Of a stretch of 64,000 nucleotides of DNA, positions 8,775 through 17,405 are shown one piece after another. Each line of letters opens with the position of its first letter. Within the stretch, counting starts at the first letter, position 1. Made by a program: the position numbers and the translations under genes. Source of the stretch: Bacteroidota bacterium (GTDB lineage: Bacteria > Bacteroidota > Bacteroidia > Bacteroidales > JACABE01); contig JACABE010000012.1 in NCBI GenBank assembly GCA_013377005.1, forward strand, positions 34,422 through 98,421. The letters run 5' to 3'. A model generated the notes under the pieces. That model ran no database searches. It had not been told where the DNA came from and saw only the letters and a program-made list of their open reading frames with translations.

Positions 8775-9347
8775 ATGTCAGATAGTCATAATCATTTAAT
8801 TGATAACTCCTTATCTGGGAAAATAAAACAGAATGTAGGCGTTTCTTTAGCAAGGTGTTATCAATGTGGAAAATGTTCTGCTGGTTGTCCGGTTTCTTCA
8901 GATATGGATTTTCCACCTAGCCTACTAATTAGAAAACTTCAAACTGGTTTACCTGAACACGAAGAAGAAGTACTTCGTTCAAAAAGCATTTGGTATTGCC
9001 TAACTTGTGAAATGTGTATCAGCCGTTGTCCAATGGAAGTAGATATACCTCCTATGATGGATTATCTGAGGAGTGAATCATTAAGATTACATAAAGCAAA
9101 CCCTGCTGCAAAAAATATTATTAAATTTCATAAAGCTTTTTTGGATTCAATAGAACAAACAGGCAGGTTATATGAAATGGGATTAATAGTTGATTATAAA
9201 GCCAGGGCTCTTAATCTAATACAGGATGTTGCACTGGCACCCAGCATGTTTGCTAAAGGAAAATTGAAAATTATGCCTGAGTTGATTAAAAATCGCAAAA
9301 ACATCAAGCAGATTTTCAAGAAAACAATCAACAAAAAGCAAAAGTAA
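8775..9347 (+). CDS. hdrC: heterodisulfide reductase subunit C-like iron-sulfur protein
   Basis: 190 residues. Two [4Fe-4S] motifs are complete: Cys28, 31, 34, 38 (CYQCGKCSAGCPV) and Cys75, 78, 81, 85 (CLTCEMCISRCPM). The C-terminus is basic. HdrC passes electrons from the flavoprotein HdrA to HdrB. It is the first gene of a seven-gene set with hdrB 19 bases downstream. Residues 10-27 are a helix typical of HdrC N-termini, and no membrane segment is present, so this is the soluble, not the HdrDE, type. Confidence 0.92.
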   Translation: MSDSHNHLIDNSLSGKIKQNVGVSLARCYQCGKCSAGCPVSSDMDFPPSLLIRKLQTGLPEHEEEVLRSKSIWYCLTCEMCISRCPMEVDIPPMMDYLRSESLRLHKANPAAKNIIKFHKAFLDSIEQTGRLYEMGLIVDYKARALNLIQDVALAPSMFAKGKLKIMPELIKNRKNIKQIFKKTINKKQK

Positions 9348-9366
9348 ACACTAAATAAGCAAAAAA

Positions 9367-10272
9367 ATGAAACTTGGATTTTATCCCGGATGTTCATTGG
9401 AAGGAGCTTCCAGAGAATATAACGAATCAGTAATGGCTATTGCAGAAGAGATGGGAATTGAATTGGTTTCCATTCCTGATTGGAATTGTTGTGGTGCAAC
9501 AGCTGCACATAATATGGATAAAGAATTGTCGCTTTCGTTGCCTGCACGTAATCTTGCATTGGCAGAAGAAGCAGGACTAACTGAATTGGTTGTTCCATGT
9601 GCTGCCTGTTACAGCAGATTCTGTGCTACTCAGCATGAATTAAAGCATGACGAAAATCTTCATAAAAAGATTAATGGTATTATTGAAAAAGAATATAAAG
9701 GCAATTTACGTATATTAAATGTAATTCAGTTTATTGAAGAATTTATCATTGATAAATTAGAGGATAAAATGAAATTTGAAATTAATAAAAAGGTAGCTTG
9801 TTATTATGGATGTCTTTTAGTTCGTCCAAATAAAGTTTTAAACTTTGATCGTACAGAAGATCCTCAGACCATGGATGCTGTAATGAAGAAACTAGGTGCT
9901 GACTCAATTGATTGGGCTTTTAAAACCGAATGTTGCGGAGCAGGATTTTCTGTTTCTTTTACCGAAACTGTAGGTCGCCTTTCTGGTCAGATTATTGAAG
10001 ATGCAGTGCATAGAGGCGCTGAAGCAATGATAGTTGCCTGCCCGATGTGTCATTCTAATTTGGATATGCGACGTCCTGAAATAGATAAATATAATAAGAA
10101 AAAATCAGATATGCCGATAATATATATTACTCAGGCTATCGGACTTGCATTAGGTATCGATAGAAAAAAACTTGGATTACAACGCCATTTTGTACCTGTT
10201 AAACTTAATGATTTTAAGCCTTATACCAAGAAAACGGAAGTTGAAAATCCACAAAAAATGGAGGTTGAATAA
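9367..10272 (+). CDS. hdrB: heterodisulfide reductase subunit B-like protein
   Basis: 301 residues with two full CCG domains. The first has Cys9, Cys41-Cys42, Cys78 and Cys81; the second has Cys145 and 149, Cys189-Cys190, Cys225 and Cys228. In methanogen HdrB these cysteines hold two non-cubane [4Fe-4S] clusters that reduce the CoM-S-S-CoB disulfide. A Bacteroidota cell has no such disulfide, so the true acceptor here is unknown; in sulfate reducers DsrC was proposed, but no dsrC is visible here. The stop overlaps the hdrA start by one base (TAATG). Confidence 0.93.
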   Translation: MKLGFYPGCSLEGASREYNESVMAIAEEMGIELVSIPDWNCCGATAAHNMDKELSLSLPARNLALAEEAGLTELVVPCAACYSRFCATQHELKHDENLHKKINGIIEKEYKGNLRILNVIQFIEEFIIDKLEDKMKFEINKKVACYYGCLLVRPNKVLNFDRTEDPQTMDAVMKKLGADSIDWAFKTECCGAGFSVSFTETVGRLSGQIIEDAVHRGAEAMIVACPMCHSNLDMRRPEIDKYNKKKSDMPIIYITQAIGLALGIDRKKLGLQRHFVPVKLNDFKPYTKKTEVENPQKMEVE

Positions 10273-12272
10273 TGGCACGAATAGGAGTTTTTATTTGTCA
10301 CTGCGGTGAAAATATTAGTGCAACAGTTGATTGTGCTAAAGTTGCTGAAGCTGCTGCGAAATTTCCAGGAGTTGTTCATAGCATAGATTATAAATATATG
10401 TGTTCTGATCCCGGACAGACATTGGTTGGGAATGCAATAAAAGAACATAATCTCACAGGAGTGGTTGTTTCCGCTTGTTCTCCTCGTATGCACGAACCAA
10501 CGTTCAGAAGAGCTTGTGCTGAAGCAGGATTAAATCCTTATCAGTGTGAAATGGCAAATCTTCGCGAACATTGCTCTTGGGTTCATGAAAGAAATGAAAA
10601 AACAGATGACAAAGCTATTGACCTTGTCAGAATGTTGGTTGAAAAAGTAAAAAGAAACAATGCTTTGCAACCAATTAAGGTTCCTGTTACCAAAACCGCT
10701 TTGGTTATTGGAGGTGGAGTCGCAGGTATTCAGGCTGCATTGGATATTGCCAATGCCGGACATAAAGTTATTATGGTTGAACGTGAACCTTCAATTGGTG
10801 GACACATGTCACAATTAAGTGAAACTTTCCCGACCTTAGACTGTTCTCAGTGTATTTTAACACCGAGGATGGTAGAAGTTGCTCAGAATCCAAATATCAA
10901 GCTATATACTTATGCTGAAATAGAAAGTGTTGAAGGATTTGTTGGGAACTTCATTGTTAAAATCAGGAAAAAAGCCAAAAGCATTGACGAAAGCAAATGT
11001 AATGGTTGCGGTTTATGTACAACTAAATGTCCTAATAAAAAGAATCCCAATGAGTTTGAATTAGGAATGGCAAAAAGACCGGCAATCTATGTTCCTTTTC
11101 CACAAGCAGTTCCTAATATTCCAGTTATTGATAAAACACAATGCACATATTATAAAACAGGCAAATGTAAAATCTGCGAAAAAGTATGTCAAGCAAATGC
11201 TATTCAGTTCGATCAACAGGACGAAATTATTGAAGTTCCTGTTGGTGCTATTGCTATTTGCACTGGATTTGATATTAAGAAAACTGATTTCTTCCCTGAA
11301 TACGGATATGGCAAACATAAAGATATTATTGATGGATTACAGTTTGAAAGGCTGGCATCTGCATCAGGACCAACTGCCGGAGAAATCCGCAGACCATCTG
11401 ATGGTCAGGTTCCAAAAAAAATAGTATTCGTTGCTTGTGCCGGTTCACGTGATCCTGCTAAAGGTATAGAATATTGCTCTAAAATTTGCTGTATGTATAC
11501 AGCAAAACATGCGATTCTTTACAAACACAAAGTGCATGATGGTACTGCATATATTTTCTATATGGATATCAGAGCTGCCGGTAAAAATTATGATGAATTT
11601 ACTCGTCGTGCCATCGAAGAAGATGATGCAAAATATATCCGAGGTAGAGTTTCAAAAATTTACGAACGCGATGGAAAACTAATTGTAGTAGGAGCTGATA
11701 CTTTAATGGGTGCTCAGACAGTTGAAATTGAAGCTGACATGGTTGTTTTGGCTACTGCAGGTGTTGCTAATCAGGGAGCTGAAAAATTGGCTCAAATACT
11801 TCACGTGTCTTATGATCAACATAAATTCTTTTCTGAAGCTCATCCTAAACTAAAACCTGTTGAAACCAATACTGCCGGTATTTACCTAGCAGGTGCCTGC
11901 CAGTCACCAAAGGATATTCCTGAATCAGTGGCTGCTGCATCAGGTGTTGCAGGTAAGATTTCTTGTCTGTTCTCAAACAGCGAACTTACGCGTGAACCAC
12001 TTATTGCAGTTGTTGACAGATTAGCTCCGCCTCAATATTCTTCTTGTACAGGTTGTTTTATGTGTCAATCGGTTTGTCCTTACAATGCAATTGAAAGGGA
12101 AGAAATTAAAGACAGAAACGGGAATTTAGTAAAACAACTTGCATTCATTAATCCTGGTTTGTGTCAGGGTTGTGGAACTTGTGTTGCTGTATGTAAATCT
12201 AAATCAATAGATATTGAAGGTTATACCAACTCTCAGATGTATTCGGAGGTTGATGCACTTTTAAATTTTTAA
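10272..12272 (+). CDS. hdrA: heterodisulfide reductase subunit A-like electron-bifurcating flavoprotein
   Basis: 666 residues in the usual HdrA order. An N-terminal domain (GVFICHCGENIS, about 1-135) is followed by the FAD-binding GGGVAG at 147-152, an inserted ferredoxin domain (about 243-310, CNGCGLCTTKCP and CKICEKVC), the rest of the thioredoxin-reductase-like fold, and a C-terminal double ferredoxin (about 589-650, CTGCFMCQSVCP and CQGCGTCVAVCK). HdrA is the site of flavin-based electron bifurcation and reduces ferredoxin. No in-frame TGA (selenocysteine) is needed. It is larger than a simple thioredoxin reductase and complete. flxD follows after 45 bases. Confidence 0.94.
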   Translation: MARIGVFICHCGENISATVDCAKVAEAAAKFPGVVHSIDYKYMCSDPGQTLVGNAIKEHNLTGVVVSACSPRMHEPTFRRACAEAGLNPYQCEMANLREHCSWVHERNEKTDDKAIDLVRMLVEKVKRNNALQPIKVPVTKTALVIGGGVAGIQAALDIANAGHKVIMVEREPSIGGHMSQLSETFPTLDCSQCILTPRMVEVAQNPNIKLYTYAEIESVEGFVGNFIVKIRKKAKSIDESKCNGCGLCTTKCPNKKNPNEFELGMAKRPAIYVPFPQAVPNIPVIDKTQCTYYKTGKCKICEKVCQANAIQFDQQDEIIEVPVGAIAICTGFDIKKTDFFPEYGYGKHKDIIDGLQFERLASASGPTAGEIRRPSDGQVPKKIVFVACAGSRDPAKGIEYCSKICCMYTAKHAILYKHKVHDGTAYIFYMDIRAAGKNYDEFTRRAIEEDDAKYIRGRVSKIYERDGKLIVVGADTLMGAQTVEIEADMVVLATAGVANQGAEKLAQILHVSYDQHKFFSEAHPKLKPVETNTAGIYLAGACQSPKDIPESVAAASGVAGKISCLFSNSELTREPLIAVVDRLAPPQYSSCTGCFMCQSVCPYNAIEREEIKDRNGNLVKQLAFINPGLCQGCGTCVAVCKSKSIDIEGYTNSQMYSEVDALLNF

Positions 12273-12317
12273 ATATTAGGAAATAAACAGAAACTTAAAA
12301 TTTAAACAGATTTTAAA

Positions 12318-12755
12318 ATGTCAGAATTTGAACCAAAAATAGTAGCTTTTGTATGTAACTGGTGCACTTATGCTGGTGCCGATCTTACAGGTACAAGCAG
12401 AATAAAGTATTCTTCAAATGTCAGAATTGTTCGGTTTCCATGCACCGGAAGAATTGATTATATGTTGTTAACCAAAGCATTTGCTGGTGGTGCCGATGGT
12501 ATCATTGTTTCGGGTTGTCATCCTAATGATTGTCACTATACTTCAGGGAATTTTTATGCTCGTCGTCGTTGGATGGTTTTCAGAAGGTTATGCGATTTTA
12601 TGGGTATAGATACACGCCGTATTATTTTTTCATGGGTTTCTGCTGCCGAAGGTGCAAAATGGGCACAGATTGTTAATTCTGCAAATGAAGAGTTCAAGAA
12701 ATTAGGCCCTTATGAAAATTATCATAAATTATCCACACAAGAAATTTTTGAATAA
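12318..12755 (+). CDS. flxD: FlxD/MvhD-like [2Fe-2S] electron-transfer protein
   Basis: 145 residues, one MvhD domain. The five conserved cysteines are visible: Cys13 and 16 (FVCNWCTYAG), Cys42 (RFPCTGRID), Cys67 and Cys72 (GCHPNDCHY). In methanogens MvhD links the hydrogenase to HdrA; in the Flx-Hdr complex FlxD plays this role between the NADH-oxidising FlxABC module and HdrA. No hydrogenase genes are nearby, and FlxC, B and A follow, so the FlxD assignment fits better than MvhD. Confidence 0.9.
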   Translation: MSEFEPKIVAFVCNWCTYAGADLTGTSRIKYSSNVRIVRFPCTGRIDYMLLTKAFAGGADGIIVSGCHPNDCHYTSGNFYARRRWMVFRRLCDFMGIDTRRIIFSWVSAAEGAKWAQIVNSANEEFKKLGPYENYHKLSTQEIFE

Positions 12756-12758
12756 ATC

Positions 12759-13562
12759 ATGGAAGAAATTAAAAAAATAGCAAAACAATTATTATCAGAG
12801 AATAAAGTTCAGATGGTAATTGGATTTGAGAAAGGGACAGCCAATAAAGTAAGACCTGCTTTCTTCACAAAACCTGATGATGTTGAAAAACTGATATATA
12901 ATGAAGCCTGTATTCATAATCTGGCTTTGTATCTCAAAAAAGATATTTGTCATCATGTTTCTAATGTAGCAATAGTTGCAAATCCAAATGTAGTAAGGAG
13001 TATTATTCAACTTGCATCAGAAAATCAGGTTAAAGAAGAAAAAGTTACTATTATAGGAATTTCTTTTGAAGGTAAAAGTATTGGTATTCTCGATTTTAAA
13101 GCTGCGGAAGAATTTGCAAAAACACAGCCTAAAGGCTTAAAACCTGAGGATAGAGCTTTTATCGAAAAAGTTCAGGCAATGCCTATGGAAGAGCGTTTTA
13201 ATTACTGGGTTGAAACTTTCAGTACCTGTGTAAAATGTTATGCATGCAGAGCTTCATGTCCGATGTGTTACTGCGGAAAATGTAATGTTGAAACCAATAA
13301 TCCTCAATGGATACCTGTTGCTTCGCATAAATATGGAAACTTAGAATGGCATATCATGCGTGCGATGCATCTTGCCGGAAGATGTATTAATTGCGGCGAA
13401 TGCACTCGTGCTTGCCCTGTGGATATTCCGCTGAATATGCTTTCTTATATGCTTACGGATTTCGTAATGGATGAATTTCATGCCGAAGCAGGATTAAGTG
13501 CAACGTATGCACCTGCTCTTTCTTCTTATACAAATATTGATAAAGAAAATTTTATTAAATAG
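12759..13562 (+). CDS. flxC: FlxC-like iron-sulfur protein
   Basis: 267 residues. The N-terminal 150 residues have no cysteine cluster and a mixed alpha/beta pattern. The C-terminal third has Cys157, 160, 163, 167 (CVKCYACRASCP), extra Cys at 170, 172 and 175, and Cys209, 212, 215, 219 (CINCGECTRACP), enough for two [4Fe-4S] clusters. It lies 3 bases after flxD and 3 before flxB. Position and cysteine content match FlxC of the Flx-Hdr NADH dehydrogenase; FlxB and FlxC are similar in kind, so the letter could be swapped. Confidence 0.82.
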   Translation: MEEIKKIAKQLLSENKVQMVIGFEKGTANKVRPAFFTKPDDVEKLIYNEACIHNLALYLKKDICHHVSNVAIVANPNVVRSIIQLASENQVKEEKVTIIGISFEGKSIGILDFKAAEEFAKTQPKGLKPEDRAFIEKVQAMPMEERFNYWVETFSTCVKCYACRASCPMCYCGKCNVETNNPQWIPVASHKYGNLEWHIMRAMHLAGRCINCGECTRACPVDIPLNMLSYMLTDFVMDEFHAEAGLSATYAPALSSYTNIDKENFIK

Positions 13563-13565
13563 GTT

Positions 13566-14582
13566 ATGGAAATAGTTAATAAATTACTTGATAAATCAGC
13601 TCTTTCCGCTTTAATTGAAAGACTCAGTAAATCGGGGAAAGAGGTTTATGCTCCTGTTAAAGAAAATGGAATTACCGATTTCGCAAAGATTGATACAATT
13701 GATACAATTGATTTTGATTGTATTACTACCATTCAATCTGCAAAATCATTGGTTTTTCCAAGAGTTGAAAACATTCTGAGCTACAAAAAAACATCTGAAG
13801 ATATTGTCGTGAAAAATGTCGATATTACTGCATTTCCAGAGGTAGTTGCTCTTGGTACCCGTCCTTGCGATGCAGCAGGATTTATTCCATTAGATGCTAT
13901 ATTTTGTACAGATAATGCGGATGAAATTTTTAATGCACGTTTAAAAAAACTAACTATAATCAGTATCAGTTGCAAAAAAGCTGACGAATATTGTTTCTGT
14001 ACATCCGTAAATGGCAACCCGGGGAATACTGCCGGAAGTGATATTCTACTTACTGAAATATCTGATTCAACCTATTTTGCAGAAATAGTTTCTGAAAAAG
14101 GAAAAGCTATTTTTGATGCAAATACTGATTTATTTAAAGAAACAGCTGCAATAGATAAGACTCCTCATTTAGCAGAAGTTAAGCAGGAATTTACAGCAGA
14201 AGCTATCAATGAGAAATTAAATACTTTATTTGAATCTGATATTTGGGATAAACAATCGATGCGTTGTGTAGGTTGCGGAGCTTGTGCTTATGTTTGCCCC
14301 GCCTGTGGATGTTTTGATATTCAAGATGAGAACAAAGGTAACAAAGGTATTCGTCACAGATGCTGGGATTCTTGCGGATTCGGATTGTTTACATTGCATA
14401 CTTCCGGACACAACCCACGCGAAAAACAGTCGCAGAGATGGAGACAAAGAATTTTTCATAAATTTTCTTATCAGCCGGTTCAGCAAAAGCAATTTGGTTG
14501 CGTTGGTTGCGGAAGATGTTCAAGAGCTTGCCCTGCTGATATGAATATTGCTGAGCACTTGAAAGAAATTGCAGTTAATTAA
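13566..14582 (+). CDS. flxB: FlxB-like iron-sulfur protein (4Fe-4S dicluster)
   Basis: 338 residues. The N-terminal 220 residues resemble the soluble domain shared by anaerobic sulfite reductase subunit A and hydrogenase beta subunits (ALGTRPCDAAGFIPLDAIF near residue 100, then a Cys-containing CKKADEYCFC near 140). Two [4Fe-4S] motifs follow at about 237-252 (CVGCGACAYVCPACGC) and 313-324 (CVGCGRCSRACP), with more cysteines around RHRCWDSCGFG between them. By family it carries electrons between the FAD/NAD subunit FlxA downstream and the Hdr part. It starts three bases after flxC. Confidence 0.83.
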   Translation: MEIVNKLLDKSALSALIERLSKSGKEVYAPVKENGITDFAKIDTIDTIDFDCITTIQSAKSLVFPRVENILSYKKTSEDIVVKNVDITAFPEVVALGTRPCDAAGFIPLDAIFCTDNADEIFNARLKKLTIISISCKKADEYCFCTSVNGNPGNTAGSDILLTEISDSTYFAEIVSEKGKAIFDANTDLFKETAAIDKTPHLAEVKQEFTAEAINEKLNTLFESDIWDKQSMRCVGCGACAYVCPACGCFDIQDENKGNKGIRHRCWDSCGFGLFTLHTSGHNPREKQSQRWRQRIFHKFSYQPVQQKQFGCVGCGRCSRACPADMNIAEHLKEIAVN

Positions 14583-14614
14583 TATATTGTAAAAGCAGAA
14601 TAACATTATATAAA

Positions 14615-15454
14615 ATGGAAAACAAAAATATATATGTTCCTTATAAGATGAAAATTGAAAAAGTTACAGAAGAAGCTCCTTTTGTAAAAACTTTTCGATT
14701 AAAATTTATGAATGATGAGGATGCTGAAAAATTTGATTTCAGAACCGGACAATTTGGCGAATACTCTGTATATGGCGAAGGTGAATCTACTTTTTGTATA
14801 GCATCAGCTCCAACCCGCAAAGGTTATATTGAATGTACTTTTCGTGAAGCAGGCCGTGTAACTAAAGCGTTGGCTAATTTGGGTGAAGGTGACATTATCG
14901 GTTTCAGAGGACCTTATGGCAATATTTTTCCGATTGACGAATGGAAGGGCAAAAACCTCCTGTTTATTGCCGGTGGTATTGCATTGCCTCCAATGAGAAG
15001 TGTTATCTGGAACTGTTTGGATTTGCGTGAAAACTTTAAAGATGTTACTATTCTTTACGGAGCTCGCTCGGTTGCTGATTTGGTTTACAAACACGAACTG
15101 AAAGAATGGGAAGAAAGACCTGATGTAAATCTTTTTACAACCGTTGACCCTGGCGGTGAAACTCCCGAATGGGATGGTAAGGTTGGTTTTGTACCTACTG
15201 TTCTTTCGGAAATTGCACCCAGTAGCGAAAATACCATCGCCATCGTTTGCGGACCTCCTATTATGATTAAATACACTTTTCCTGTGTTGGAAAAATTAGG
15301 ATTTACCGATGAAAACATCTTTACAACTTTGGAAAATCGTATGAAATGCGGTTTTGGTAAATGTGGCAGATGTAATGTAGGTAAAGTTTTTGTTTGCAAA
15401 GACGGACCTGTATTTACTTTGAAACAAATGAAGGAACTTCCCGCTGAATATTAG
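14615..15454 (+). CDS. flxA: FlxA-like FAD/NAD(P)-binding oxidoreductase subunit
   Basis: 279 residues of the ferredoxin-NADP reductase/PyrK-like fold. The FAD region holds FRTGQFGEYSVYGEG and FCIASAPTRKGYIE, with GFRGPYGN; the NAD region has LFIAGGIALPPMRSVIW and the late CGPPIMIKYTFPVLEK. A C-terminal [2Fe-2S] site is formed by four cysteines in MKCGFGKCGRCNVGKVFVC. By family it is the NADH-oxidising entry point of the Flx-Hdr complex. It is the last gene of the operon, 32 bases after flxB, and a terminator follows. Confidence 0.88.
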   Translation: MENKNIYVPYKMKIEKVTEEAPFVKTFRLKFMNDEDAEKFDFRTGQFGEYSVYGEGESTFCIASAPTRKGYIECTFREAGRVTKALANLGEGDIIGFRGPYGNIFPIDEWKGKNLLFIAGGIALPPMRSVIWNCLDLRENFKDVTILYGARSVADLVYKHELKEWEERPDVNLFTTVDPGGETPEWDGKVGFVPTVLSEIAPSSENTIAIVCGPPIMIKYTFPVLEKLGFTDENIFTTLENRMKCGFGKCGRCNVGKVFVCKDGPVFTLKQMKELPAEY

Positions 15455-15476
15455 ACAAAAACTTAATAATAAAATC

Positions 15477-15516
15477 AAAAAGCCATACCAGATAATTCAA
15501 TCCGGTATGGCTTTTT
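15477..15516. terminator. terminator shared by flxA and the YceI gene
   Basis: AAAAAGCCATACC at 15477-15489 pairs perfectly with GGTATGGCTTTTT at 15504-15516. A-run and T-run flank the stem, so it can work in both directions between the convergent flxA and YceI genes. Confidence 0.85.
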
Positions 15517-15539
15517 TGTATTCTTTTGGTATGAGTAGT

Positions 15540-16127
15540 TTATTGTTTTTTCATCAATAGATTTAGACTGATATTAAAATCATCATAAATGGTTTTATCA
15601 CCTAAGTTGTCGAAGAAAGAACCAGAACCATATTTCAGGTTAAATTTGGTACGGTCAATTGTAATGTTGGCATATATTCTTTGTCCTTCAGGAGTCTCAG
15701 TAATCACTGTTTTGATTACGATGGGCTGTGTTACACCTTTGATGGTTATATTTCCACTGATAAACGTTGTACCTTTTTGAATGAGGATGGTTTTGTCCAT
15801 CACAAATGAAGCTGTTGGAAATTTTTCTACACCAAAGAAATCGTCAGATTTCAAATGACCTTCTAATTTAGCTTTGTAGCCTTCGTCAGTTAAATCGAGA
15901 TCTTTGATAGATTTCATGTCAATCTTGAAAACTGCTTTGCTTAACTTGTTATTGGTGACAATATATTCGCCATCCGATAAATTAATGGTACCATTGTGTT
16001 CGCCGGTAATTTTCTTGCCCAGCCAGGTTATTTTAGAATTGGTGAGATCTGCTTTGTATTTGGTTTGTGCATTTGCCATTAAACCTGCTAATACGATGAC
16101 GATTGATAATATTATGTTCTTTTTCAT
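15540..16127 (-). CDS. YceI family exported protein
   Basis: 195 residues with a signal peptide cut near MANAQT (about residue 21). The rest is a single YceI domain: SKITWLGKKITGEHNGTINL, LEGHLKSDDFFGVEKFPTAS and the late DRTKFNLKYGSGSFFDNLGD. YceI proteins are periplasmic lipocalin-like barrels that bind isoprenoid lipids such as ubiquinone precursors; the physiological role is usually unproven. It is alone on the minus strand and has its own promoter about 80 bases upstream. Confidence 0.92.
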   Translation of the reverse strand: MKKNIILSIVIVLAGLMANAQTKYKADLTNSKITWLGKKITGEHNGTINLSDGEYIVTNNKLSKAVFKIDMKSIKDLDLTDEGYKAKLEGHLKSDDFFGVEKFPTASFVMDKTILIQKGTTFISGNITIKGVTQPIVIKTVITETPEGQRIYANITIDRTKFNLKYGSGSFFDNLGDKTIYDDFNISLNLLMKKQ

Positions 16128-16204
16128 TTTTATTTATTTTAAGATTTGTAATTAAGGTTTGTTTTTATTTTTAAAAGTCTAAGTTTATTATAATTTGAAT
16201 GATG

Positions 16205-16212
16205 CAAAATTA
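16205..16212 (-). promoter_or_regulatory. -7 element upstream of the YceI gene
   Basis: TAATTTTG on the minus strand (CAAAATTA at 16205-16212) matches TAnnTTTG and lies 77 bases before the ATG. A clear -33 TTG at the right distance was not seen. Confidence 0.45.
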
Positions 16213-16357
16213 CATCAGATATATAGGGTGTGAAATGGAAAAATAAAGGTATCGATGGTAAAAATCATGGGTATGCTGTTTAAATGCTTTTGGTCTGATG
16301 TTTACCATCATCCCGATGAGGTTATTCCTTCTTTTATCATCATATTGTTTTTATTCT

Positions 16358-17366
16358 TTACCTTTTTTCTTCCACACCATTGCTGTACAAGGCAAACCGC
16401 CCTTTGTTGCGTGGGAACACCTGACTTTTATTGGACCAGGGCCATCCGCCAAATTCTGTCTTCCGGTAATCATCAAAAGCTTGCTGAATTTCTGCTTCAG
16501 TATTCATCACGAAGGGTCCGTATTGCACAACAGCTTCCTGTATGGGTTTTCCCTGCAATAAGATCATACTTGCATTTGTAGTTCCGTTTTCGATACTTAC
16601 TGCCTCATGTACTGCTAACTCAATGGCATAATCTGCATTGATTTCATTGCCATTTAAGATTATCTTCTCACCTTTATAAAAGTATAAAGTTCGTTTGACA
16701 CCTTCACCGGCAACAGGCAAATTCCACTGTGCACCCTCTTCCATCTGAATAATCCAGATAGCCACTTCATTTTCAGGAGCAGCTGCCCAGGAATCCGGAG
16801 CAGGAGAAAGGGCGTTTATATTTTCAATACTTCCTGCGATTAGTTTTACTTCTGTAGATTTCCCTTTTTCATCCTTGATTGTATAAATAGGTATATCTTC
16901 TGACCATAACATTTTGAAATGAGGTTCTGCAAATTTCTTTGCTTTTGGCAGATTGAGCCATATCTGAAACAATTCAGCCGGATTTTCTCTATCCTTATTA
17001 AGCAGCGGAAACATGTTGGAGTCCGGATCCTGCTGTCATCCATTGCACATCGCCTTCTCCATATCTGCCGGCTTGTCCGTGCGAATCGGAATGATCGACA
17101 AATCCTTTTAGGACCACAGTAATGGTTTCGAATCCACGGTGGGGATGTACCGGAAAGCCCGGAACAGTGGCACCATGATACATCCGCCATCCATCTTTTA
17201 GCTTAAAGTCATTGCCGATATTACGACCTTGAAGGGAAGCCGATGGTCCCATGTTTTCATTGCCTGCCGGATATCTATCCAAATGATGGGCAAAGAAAAG
17301 GAAAGGGTTTTGAACCGGCCACATAAAATCAAGTGGTATTATGTTGATAATTGCTTCTTGTTTCAT
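16358..17366 (-). pseudogene. pirin family protein, frameshifted
   Basis: Two overlapping frames make one pirin. The first (17366 to 16998) has the N-terminal cupin with His74 and His76 in VHPHRGFET and reaches AGSGLQH, then goes out of frame and stops after four residues. The second frame continues at 17014 with [19 protein letters not shown], exactly the next family segment, to 16358. In intact pirins about two residues (often Ser-Glu) lie between QH and MFPLL; here they are missing, as by an 8-base deletion. The fourth metal ligand (Glu) is lost. It is either a recent pseudogene or a sequencing error. Rest of the gene looks intact. Confidence 0.8.
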
Positions 17367-17405
17367 GATGATTGATTTTTATTTTTGTGTCTTTATGTCT
17401 ATTAT

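Noticed and set aside
11089..11424. Separate 111-residue gene inside hdrA
   Set aside because: It is a shadow of hdrA in another frame; hdrA is complete and fully explained by its domains.
10272..12272. Selenocysteine in HdrA
   Set aside because: The frame has no internal TGA and all expected Cys are encoded as Cys.
12318..12755. Hydrogenase-linked MvhD
   Set aside because: No hydrogenase subunit genes (MvhA, MvhG) are present; the neighbours are FlxC, B and A.
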